Positions 1 through 39,900 of a DNA stretch of 64,000 nucleotides are shown here, piece after piece. The position numbers and the translations under genes are program-made. This DNA is from Lampris incognitus (taxonomy: Eukaryota > Chordata > Actinopteri > Lampriformes > Lampridae). The notes below the pieces were generated by a model. The model was not told where the DNA came from and made no database searches. It was given only the letters and a program-made list of their open reading frames with translations. Location of the stretch: the NCBI RefSeq assembly GCF_029633865.1, contig NC_079214.1, positions 27,254,224-27,318,223 of the forward strand. Reading direction: 5' to 3'. How positions within the stretch are numbered: the first letter of the stretch is position 1; each line of letters begins with the position of its first letter.

Positions 1-100
1 AGCGCCCGGCTGGCCTGCATACTCACTCACTTCCCTACTTTGTTTGCCCCTGGTTTAGTGCCAGCATGATGTTTGCGGGATGCAAATGCTGGGGTGAGTG

Positions 101-176
<76 letters not shown>

Positions 177-1619
177 CTGTACAAGAGGAATATGCTGCCC
201 GAGGAGACTGGCAGACTGGCTTGGCTCTGTGTGTGTGTGGCAGGCTGGCTTTTCCAGTTACACAACCTCAGCTGCTGTTGCATTGGTTGTGTCAGTGTCA
301 ATTAGAGAGGGATGTCTCTGTGGACTGAGACAGAGCACTGCGTTCTGCTCCACTTAGGCCTCAGCTTGCGAAAGGCCCTGTGGCCAAACTCTGTACGTCA
401 AGGCTCTGACCTGAACTACTTCGCTAGCAATTTCTGTCACATAGAACTCACCATGTATATGCAAGTGTTCCTGTGTGCATTTCAGTGAATGTGCACATGG
501 GCATGTGTACGAGCCAGTCGGGAAATTCACACGGATTTGCTTTGCCATAGTCTAAAGGGGGAAAAGTGTTTTGTTTCAGTTTCACTGCAAAATGAATAAT
601 ATGGTTAAATCTCAAATCAAAGTGAATAGACTCGATGGCTGAGTTGATTTGTTCTGACAAACACAGCTGAAGTAATTAAAATCAAGTGTGACAGCAGCAG
701 CACTGCAGCATCACTGAGTGTCTTCCTGTCAATCCCCTTGGATTTCCATGAGCTGGCTCCATTTCCATGTCTTGATTCCTCTCCATAGCCACGCTGGTAC
801 ATACATGGACTACATAACTACACTTCCATACCAGTTCTGCTGCACACAAGCTATTCAGGTGACTGGGTCCACCCCGAGTTTGCGGAGGATCAAATTATCA
901 CACAGCCCCATCAACTGTTATCCCAATGTCATAAACTGTGGGCAATGCAGCAAAAAAAAAAGGCCCCTGTGTCGCAATGACGTCAATTAGGCCACTACTG
1001 AGAACTAATCAGCTTTTTTTTTCTTTTGTTGTTTGTGTTCATTTCGAAAGGCTTACATGTCAGTGAGAAGCGATTTGCTGCTGCCTGACGTGCTCTGAAA
1101 TTCCTCCCTGTGTGTTCCTACTCACGTGTGTAGATTGTTTACGGAGAGGAGGAATTCTAGAGGGATGGCGGTTCGCGAGGGGCTTGGTTGCTATGGTTAC
1201 TAACCCCTGCGCCGGGTTCCATTTAGCAGGAAGGAAGCTAAATTATTTGCAGACAGAAAAGACAACTCTTCTGAAGGGAAAGCATGAGTTTAAATAGACT
1301 TATTTGCAATCAATTATAATGTTTGTTTGTTTGTTTTTTTTGCCACTTAGTTAATTGGTTTATGAATGTTAACTTTTATATATAATATCATAATATATTT
1401 TATATAATGTTAATTATTAAAATATGTAAATATTATCTGTGTACTTTTGACTTTGAAATACCTTAATACTGCTAGATTCATCCAGTACATATTTTGCATT
1501 TTCTTTGAGTAGAGCAATTTAAGATAATGGAGACTATTCAAGTGATCCTAATTTTGTCCAGAATTTGTTTATGAAATGAAATTGGTTTTAACACTTGCAT
1601 TCGTCCTGTTACTTTTCAG
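1..1619. other. PDE8A intron 1 (5' part of window), no exon seen
   Basis: No coding exon is visible. The stretch should be the 3' part of PDE8A intron 1, because the first in-window exon at 1620 begins in the middle of the known N-terminal region. It holds a (GT)n run at 109-172 and AT-rich sequence around 1370-1440. Reading frames in the first 350 bases are translations of the GT repeat. Confidence 0.6.
109..172. repeat. (GT)n microsatellite
   Basis: An uninterrupted GT dinucleotide run of about 32 units. Confidence 0.97.
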
Positions 1620-30541
<28,922 letters not shown>

Positions 30542-31754
30542 GCACTGCCACGTGTACCTTCAGCCCTGGGACTCTGTTCGCGAAGAATGTCCCTGCTCTC
30601 CTCTCCCTGCTGGGTTGTCTCTCTCCCTGTCGGCCCAGTGCAGCTATTCAGGGCATCCTAGCCTTCACTCTCCTGCTTCTGTAGCACACCGAGCGTCCAT
30701 ACGTCCATCTATAAAGACACACGACTACCTGACAGACTAACAGCTGCACATCTGGTGTTGGCTTACAACCCTGTCAGATGGGAACTATACCCAACAAAAT
30801 GATGGATGGCTAAATGGAAATACAGCATCCTTACAAACTGTTAGTGCCTGTTAGGCATTAGTGGTGTAGCTGGTCAAGCGATATGACTGAGAGAGGTTCC
30901 TTAGACACCTCCTGGCAAAGCATCCGTCCCCCTAGTTATCACATGGGTTCAACCTTTCTGTCAGAGTGACTGTTGTATCTGAGTAAAAACTGCTTGTTCA
31001 TTGATGGACCGATAAACACTGACTGGGGATTGCAGTGTTCTGGATTCCATTTAGAGAAACTTGAGGATGAGATGGAAGAGTGCTCTGATGATGAAGGTGT
31101 CAAGTCTACGTCCAACCACCCGCGACCACCAAGTACTTCCATCCCTCTTTTCACGGCAACACGAGATTACTCTCTTGTGCCCCTGGAGGCTACACCGTAA
31201 AACAACATGCCACAGCTTTTATTTTTATTTTTTGTCTGTCCTTCAGAAACTCATCCACTATTCCTGGCAAGAATATGTGTGGTGACATGAAGCTGTCATA
31301 AGAGATGTTGGTAGGGAGGATTTCTTGCAGGTTCAGGGAGTGGAATTTTATTTAGGCCACTGGTGAGAGGCAAAAACCTCAACATCTTGATCATAGCTAA
31401 CTAATTACAAATGATTTGGTATATTAATTTTGTCTTAGATGTTCCATATTTTCTATACTAAAAATACATACGTAATTTAGTTGATGAATAAGAACAAAAT
31501 ACACTTTAAAGAGAAAAAAGCCAAAGCTGATTAAGAAGAATATTACTATAACTCTGTCTTGTCCACAATTATTCATATGACGCATTGACATTATGAACAT
31601 TTTTATTTTGTTATCAAAAGTACAGTACCAGTTTGAATGAACACCTTTTTATTGCACTGTAAACAATATTAGAAATATCTATGTCTCAGTGATTTGTCCA
31701 GGGATGGGATGTTGCTTTGGAGAATAAGCTGCGTTATTGATCTTCAGGTGTGTG

Positions 31755-31826
<72 letters not shown>

Positions 31827-32648
31827 TGTGTGTGTGTGTGCGTGCGTGTGTGTATGTATGAATTCATCGTTGCAGCAATCCCTTACTCTTGGTTTGATGC
31901 TGTAAACCGCTTGACATTTGACAACAGCAGAAATATGTGAAAACATTTTGGACTTGAAAGATTTTTTTCCTCCCAGAAATTTTTGTATCTGGTTTATCCT
32001 ACTGAAAAGACTGCCTTATTTTATACAATATTTATACAGTACATCCCACTGTGCAACTGCAACGGATATCTGGAGTTTTTATTATAACATACTCAAAAAG
32101 TTATGTTCAAGTAAATCTCAATATTTTTATAGACAATGAATTTTACACTGGATTTACAGCAAATGAGATCAACCATTATAGCTATCTGAATACCTGTGAA
32201 ATGGATGGTTGTGAGGCATTGTAAGCATGTATACAGAGAACTAAATGGTTAGGAAGGATGTGGATTACAGAATTGTCTATCACTGTCTTTAACCAGTCTC
32301 CTGGAGGCCAGCTTGCTTTGATTTTGGCGAACATAATTCTGTTTTGGCCACTTGTCCAAGATCCTTATGCACAGACCCAGGGAACAACTTCTAAACAATG
32401 TTGGTTTCAGATCAGGATACTAATATGTTAAAGAATGTTGCTTATAAAGAATATTTCCTATTTAAACAGTATATATAGTAATGCCATAACAACTAAGCAA
32501 ATGATGGTTAATATTGACCATGGTGTCGCTGTTTCTCTCTTATGACAGAATTGTACACTCAATCAGGGGATTTGTTTATTCCTTCTGATTCACTTGGTCT
32601 GAAGGCACGGAAAAAATAAAATTTGGAAAATATTCAATGGAAAATAAA
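30542..32648 (+). other. PDE8A: PDE8A 3' untranslated region
   Basis: Sequence after the TAG stop carries no further PDE8A exon. AATAAA signals stand at 32615-32620 and 32643-32648 and are the likely poly(A) sites. The UTR contains a GT/GC microsatellite at 31747-31858 and a 75-codon acidic open frame at 30973-31200 discussed in the findings. The end point is inferred, not observed. Confidence 0.6.
31747..31858. repeat. (GT)n/(GTGC)n compound microsatellite
   Basis: A GT run with a central block of about eight GTGC (CGTG) units, inside the presumed PDE8A 3'UTR. Confidence 0.96.
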
Positions 32649-32758
32649 ATAATGCCAATTATGAGTTTGCAACTTATTTCCAAGTCAAGATCCTCTCTTT
32701 TCTCCAAGTCACTCATTTTCTCTCTACATCTGTTCTCGAATTTTGGATTGCTGTACTT

Positions 32759-33308
32759 GAAATCAAAGAAAGTTGAATCAGTTCATCTGGACACTACGTT
32801 TATTGAAAGAAACGTTTCATCTAAGTGACCTCTTCAGTCTAAAGTAAACTGACTGCAGGTACCCCCGCCCTTATAAAGAAATACAGTTCCATAACGACCG
32901 AAACCAACGATCGGTTTCATATGCAATTGCCGTGACCATTAACTAGAGTTTCAGTGGCCATTCAGAGGATTTGGGAATGTTTGCAATCACATCATTATAA
33001 AATGGCGACATATGTACTCTTAGGCCCCCCTCCCTGGTTCAGGTCGTTCCCTCTTCACATAGATTAGATGGCCTCTGACTCCCCGTTCAAACCAGCGTTC
33101 CTCACCTATCAAGGATGTGCACATCCTCATCCTTGAGAGTGGCCACTGGCCTGTAGATGGGTGTAGACTGCAGAGTCCTGGCCTGCAGTCAGTTTAGACT
33201 GAAGGGGTCAGTTAGATGAGCGATAAAACGTTTCTCTCAAACGTTGTGTCCAGATGAACTGATTCAACTTTGATTTTCTTACCTGGATTATTGAGCATGC
33301 ATAAAGAC
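32759..33308 (-). mobile_element. Second Penelope-like fragment, core in the opposite orientation
   Basis: The flanks are the same inverted repeats as at 26723-27842 (left AGTTGAATCAGTTCATCTGG, right CCAGATGAACTGATTCAACT). The GIY-YIG C-terminal remnant between them reads on the minus strand (33160-33040, hydrophilic ILDR-type end). It lies between the PDE8A poly(A) signals and the KHDC4 start. Confidence 0.78.
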
Positions 33309-33967
33309 GCTGTACTCAAAACTTTACAATATTGCTTCCCGTGTTTTTTTTAATATATACTCTTCATCGCCCCAGATTCCTTGTTTGACTCTACACAGCT
33401 TAATTTATCAAAAATATCTTAAAACTGAATAAATCCCCTATTTTTGGAACATGTAGTCGCCACATCACAACACTGATTCTTTTTGATTCTCGACAACCAC
33501 TTGAATCTCTCTGGGTCTGGATGACTTTTGGAGAAGCGCAACTAGAAAGTGGTCGTCTTGGCCAGCTCAAACATCAACACGACTTCATGAGGACAATATT
33601 AGAAATCATCAGCTTGAAAGCATTGCCGTCTGTGGAGATACAAGCTAGCGTGGTTTTCTAGTGGTAGGTGGCTATTTACACATTTACTGATATTTTTCTC
33701 GCAATTCTACACAGCACGCACTGAGAAAACAAACGGCATAATTAAGAGTGTATATTGACGAGTCAAACGCATTTCCCAGCGGATGAGTTAACCACGGCCG
33801 ACAGCCGCGAAACACAAATCAAGTTACATAACTGCTTTACGACTGGATGCCGTAATTTGGTCAGACTTTTGCGACACGACGTCAAAAGACATCGCCGGCG
33901 GTGAAAGTGTAGATGGCCGATGTACAGTGTTAACTAATTTTTGATAAAATTTTTTTTTCAATTGCAG
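33309..33967 (+). promoter_or_regulatory. KHDC4: Presumed KHDC4 promoter / 5' untranslated region
   Basis: The first coding exon begins after a good splice acceptor (poly-T then CAATTGCAG at 33959-33967), so at least one non-coding exon should lie here. A G|GTAGGT donor near 33661-33668 is a candidate exon end. GCCGGCGG and AGATGGCCG around 33893-33920 give a local CpG-richer patch. The transcription start cannot be placed. Confidence 0.45.
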
Positions 33968-33985
33968 ACTCGAGAGCGTGGTGCT

Positions 33986-36900
33986 ATGTCTTCAGGAATG
34001 ACTGGACAAACACCGTGAGTTTCAATTTATTCTAGTTTTGTTTTGATTAACTGGTGTTAAGTAACTTAAGCGAGCGAGCAAACGACACCATCACTATCAT
34101 TAACTAGTCAGCTAGCAGCCGTCAGCTAACGCTAGCCTTGTCGTAACTGTCCCTACTAGCGTTAGCATGCACGTTGTCGTTGCGTTGGCCTGCTAACTGT
34201 GGCTACTTGGCGACGTATTGCTAGCGCACTTCTAAGCCATTATTACATTTAAGATGCTGTTTGTGTATCAGGGTAATCCATGTGTCCTCACCTATTTCAC
34301 ACAGTTATGTAATTAATTCTTTTAAATTTCGAACTTGGTAACTCGTAATAGTGAGTACATGTTAAGTTAAGCAAAGCAGTTGCTCATTGTTGACACTAAC
34401 AAGGTAAGATAGCGTCAGCTATTGCTATAGCCTCGCTTCGGGACAGCAACTTAGACAATTAAGGAAATTCAACGAGGATAGCTGTAAAAGTCAACTCTCA
34501 TTTCGTACTTTTATCACGATCACGCATACAAGTGACTTATTGCTTCGGTTGGTTCGGTAGTAGTTATCGTCAACGGCGACAAATACCTGGGTTAGCGCTA
34601 ACGTGAACTATCCGAGAATGTCAGTTAAGTCCTTGCAAATTTCGCTTTAACACGAAATTATGTTGTGATAAATTCAAAATTGAATGAATCGTCGTGTGTC
34701 TGAAAATTGTGTTGCCTACACTTAACGCCAATGTATTTTAACGCTAATATATTTACAAAAAATTTAATGTGCCATTATGTTTAAACTTTTTAAAACTTTT
34801 TCCCCCTCTCATTTTTATAATATACTTTCGATATACATCTATATCTCTTCATAATGGTTAAATACTAATGTCTATCCTGTTATCTTTTTCTTATCTCTGT
34901 CTATTCTGTATAAGTACATGGAGAGCAATGGAGGAACCAGAGTCAAATTCCCTGTATTTGTAGTTCTTCACATACTTGGCCAAATAAACTGATTCTGATT
35001 TTTCTCAGGTGCTTAAGTAGCCGATGGGATCAGCCCGCCCAACCTACACAGACTGTAGCTGTTCGGCAGCAGGGCAGCGATGGAAATGTCGCTCATTGTG
35101 TCTCATCAGCATCAGCCACAACCACAGGCTCCAACACTGGTGTTTCTTATGGTCAGCCCCCTCACTCATCTCCTGGGTCCGTGATACCTGAAGGGGAAAA
35201 GCCAGCACCTCAGGGAGGAGTTGAAATGGCTGCGGCCATGGCTGCGAAAATCAATGCCATGTTGATGGCGAAAGGGAAACTGATGACTCCCCCACCTTTA
35301 CTTGCAAAGGTGGCTAATTTTTAGTAATCCACAGTGAGTAACAGTTGAATTTCCTGTTTGTAGATACTAAATATGCTTATGTTTTTTTTTCTTCTGTTGT
35401 TTGATATCTGTCATTTAGACCACTCCAAATGTGCCAGATCCCACAACTACAGAAGAGATGGTGGTTACAGAGGTGGACATAAATGATGTACCAATAAACT
35501 GTAGGGACCTGCTTACGAAAGGCAAAACACAGCAGGAGGTAAATGAAATGTAGTTTAAGAATTGTTTACTTTGTATGAGTTCAAATTCAACTTTATTGTC
35601 ATGTGCAGAATACAATGAAATTATTGTGCTCTCTGCTTTAACACAAAGGACACAAGAACAAAGGACACAATATCCCCAAAAAACAGTACCACACGATAAC
35701 ACAACAATGTTAGGTGCATATGGGTGCGTCAGCTGTTCAGCAACCTGACTGCCTGTGGAAAGAAACTATTACTGAGATGGGATGTGTGTGATTTGCTACT
35801 CCGGTAATGTTTTTTAGATGGAAGGAGCGATAATAGCATGAGTGGGGTGGCTGGTGTCCTTAGTGATGTTTTGGGCTTTCCTTTTGCTCGAGTGATGTAG
35901 CTATTATAAGTTGTGGTAGTTCCATGCCAGTGATTTTTGCAGCTGTCTTCACAGTCCTTTGAAGCAGTCTGCAGTCATGTTGCCTAACTACACTGTAATA
36001 CAGCCTGTCAAAGCATAAAAGTTTTGGTACTCATACCAAAACTTTTGCTCCAGAAAATACAGTCTCTACTGTGCCTTCTTCAGGGTGCAATTGGTGTTGA
36101 GAGACCATGTGAGGGTGTCTGTGAAGTGTAAACTGAGAAATCTAAAACTGTCCACAGTTTCAACAGATGACCCATTGGTGGAAATAAGAATGTGATTGTC
36201 TCTGATATTTCTAAAGTCAACAATGGTTTTTGTCTTTATTGACATTTAGAGAGAGGTTGTTATCATGGCACCACATAATTAAATCTTTCACTTCGCTTAT
36301 ATAGGCCCTCTCATCACTGTCACTTATTAGTCCAATCACTGTGGTGTCATCTGCAAATGCTGTCGTTGAACATATTTGGCAACACAGTTGTCTGTAAACA
36401 GACTCTACAATAAGGGACTGAGACGGCAGCTCTGAGGCATGCCTGTTCTAAGAACTAATGTAGATGAGTATGTTCTACCTATTTTCAGTCTGGGGCCTGC
36501 CTGTCAGGAAATAACAGATAGAGCCGCCCAGAGTTTCAGCACCAGTTTGGATTGTACAATTGTATTAAAAGCAGAACTGTAATCAATAAACAACATTGTG
36601 ACATAGGTATTTTTCTTTTCAAGCCGTACTAGAGCAGTATGCAGATCAAGTGAGCACTCTACCCCAAAACAACCAGATTTAAAAACAGTTTCTTTCTGCG
36701 GGCTGTCATTCAAATTAACGCTTAACACTGTCAAATAAATCCAACCTTTTTGTATATACTGTACACTGTACATATACTGGTACATTCTGTCATGTCCATC
36801 TACCTCAGGCATGTATGTAAGTAACCTGCTAACATCTATTTCAGCATCTCTGATATATTCTCTGCACCATTGCACTTTATTACCTCTTATTTCACCTGTA

Positions 36901-39900
36901 TAGGTCAATCCTTGTGTATATGTCTGAAGAGTGTTGTGTTTTCGTGTTGTTATTCTATGTTAAGTACCCTGAGAGAGCCACGAAACCGGAGTCAAATTCC
37001 ATGTATGTGCAAACCTACATAGCCAATAAACATGATTCTGAAGTGAGCTAGTGTTATCTACAGATCTGTTGAAACATTAGGCAAACTGTAATGGGTCAAG
37101 GGTAGCAGGAATGTTACATTTTATTTATGATATAACCAATCTTTCCAGGCACGTCATAATAATAGTGGTGAAAGCAACAGGTCAGTGATCATTACGGCAA
37201 GAGACAGATGTTTTCTTAGGTACAGGCTCAATGTTTTTTTTTTTCTTAAAGCACAGTGGAAGCACACACTGATAGGGGCAGGTTAAAAATGTCAGTAAAA
37301 AACTGATAGCTGAGTGAAACATGCCTTGAGGACATGGGAAGGGGATGCCGTCTGGGCCAGCAGTTTTACGAGCCTTGACCTTTTTAAAAGTTTTACTCGC
37401 ATCAGCCTCTGTCACCTCTAGATCGACTTTATTGGGTGGGCACCGTGATGCTGTCGCTGGGTCCAAGTTGTGAGCTTCAAAGTGGGCTTAATAGTTGTTA
37501 AGCTCATCTGGAACAGAGGGAGAGGTGTTGATAGGCACACTGGGTTTAGATTTATAGTCAACACGAAAACAAACAACAAAGCGGGAGCAGCTCGTAGGGA
37601 GTCGCCATAGTACAGCACCATTTTCAATCTTGTCACATGAGTGACTGTGCCCCTCCATATTTGGAGTAACTTCAACACCTATTGAGAAAATGAGCTAAAA
37701 TGAATGACATTATGTTAAGCCATGATTATTGTTAGAGAAGAAAACGCATATTAAGTTGCTTTCACAAAAAAGTATCTATATTTTTGTTCAAGCAAACTAA
37801 TTGCCTTAATTTACTAGATTCTTTTGATCAGAAAAAATGCAGATGGTGGTCGTGCATTTACTTAAACTCCCAGAAATCATCAGAAGAGAAAAATATGACT
37901 TTAAAATGTTCCTACATGTTTCAGTAAACTACTATGAAAGTTAAGCTTATAAGCTGTTGGGGAAATGCTATTGTGTTGTCTTTCCCTCTCAGGTTCAGAT
38001 TTATCGTCACCTGCATTGCCATCTGTCCCCTATTTCCTGTCTTACTCCACTGACTGTGAAATGAAAGCTGAAACTGTCAATACCCCCCCCCCAAAAAAAA
38101 CAGGCAAGCGGGGGAGGTTGGTTTGAATTAGCGCACACCCACAGTGACAGATTGAACATTTCACTGAGAAGTTGAGACTGTGTGGAAATAATGAAGAAAA
38201 ATATTTATTGACAATTTTTGCAGGGGGAAATCACTTATTGACTTCTTAGATGCAAGGCAGACATTTGAAATGAATTCAAGATGACTGCAGGTGCTATTTA
38301 AAGAAACCATTCAAACCAAGAAGTTATTCAAAAGCAAGTCAAGTAAAGTCCATTTTATTTGTATAGCACATTATCAGAAATTACAAATTTTCCTGTGGGC
38401 AAGAGGTAGCAGTTGAATCATCTTAGATCCCCTGAAATTATACCATTATTATCATAATCGAAATGGGTCATCTTGACAATTATTCTCCTCCGAACATTGC
38501 ATTTTAACATTTTTAAAAGAATTCTTTTCCAGCAATATGGATGTGGAACTAAAGCTAGAATGAAAATAGGTGACATGGCAAAAAAATTAAAACACTTAAA
38601 GGTGAATTTTGTTTTGGGGTTGTATTTTCTTCTTGAAAACCACAATTTCAAAATCACGTTTTATGTTTTGCCTCTTTCAGATTCGCCGATGTAGTGGAGC
38701 TGCTGTCTCAACAAAAGGTCACTACATGTTGGAAACTGAGAAGGGAAAAGGAGTGTATGTATTGCTCAGTTGTAATCCGATTACTATGAAAATATTAGAA
38801 ATGGAAATCCTGGCATTTGTAATTCTTGCACTGAATTTTTTTTTTACATGCTTGAAATTTTGCCCAGTTTCATTTAACTCAACCAATGGTAGCAAAAAAA
38901 TGTTCTAACAAATCATTGCAATTACAGTGGTCATTATCAAATCAATTTATCAAGCAGCTTCCACCATTGCCCCAACAAATTTTCCCTTTTATTCAATACT
39001 TATAATTTTGCAGCTAGTGCAGATATGTAAATAAGCCAAAGAATCAGTTAAGTTTTTTTGTAATGATGGAATAAGCTACAACATTCTGAAGGGGCTGCAC
39101 AAGACCTGTGTTGTACGTGTCATATCCTAACCTGTTTTTTTTTTATTTTAGAGAGAGGCCTTTGTATTTGCACGTACAGGGAAAAAACCAGGAGCAGGTG
39201 GATAGTAAGTGATTGTTTACTTTGTATCAGGCTTTTGTATAGGGTTGGTAATTCTTGGGATTTGGTACAACAAAATTTAACAGTATTTTATTGTGTTCTA
39301 GTCAGAGCCCACAAAGGCTTTTAAGTCTGATGTCAGCGAATTTGCGTGTTTTGTTTGTTGCATTTGCAAATTACAGCAGTAAAAAAAAAAAAAAATACAG
39401 AAAATTGGATGAAAGCTGTTGAATGGACAGTTCAATAACTAAGAAGTCACATCGCAATGTAATGTTTGGAAAAAAATAAATGCCACCGCCAAACATCGTT
39501 ATGCCATAAAAAGTAATATAGCCAGCTTTTTGTTTATTAATTTCATTCCATATAAGTTGCCGATACTAATGCTTTTACTTTTTCGCATGGAACAGTTGTA
39601 TAAGTATAGCATTTTTTTCATTACTCCTTGCAATACTTTGGCTTTGGCAGGTCTAAAGTGGGTATTTTTTTTCCTTCTTCTTGGTGTTTCATGTAAAAAA
39701 TTTTGACTAAATTAATCACATAACCGCAGTGTTGAAACAGTCTAAAGCTCATTGACACTGGAAGTTCTTAACAAATTAGAATTTTCTTTTAATTCTTACC
39801 ATACCCACTGTGCTGGTTTTTGGCTCATAGATTAAGTATGAAGATAGTGTCCAAACACTCTGCTTTTATTCTGCAAAATCAGAGGCTGTGATGAGGATAA

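Noticed and set aside
73-357. Open frames rich in Cys-Val or Thr-His around GT repeats (also at 7769-8244, 9047-9327, 12909-13276, 31679-31946, 57917-58168)
   Set aside because: They are translations of dinucleotide microsatellites and have no protein-like sequence outside the repeat.
38609-38908. 99-codon frame overlapping a KHDC4 exon
   Set aside because: It is another frame reading through the exon at 38681-38754 into the intron; the true exon frame joins correctly to its neighbours.
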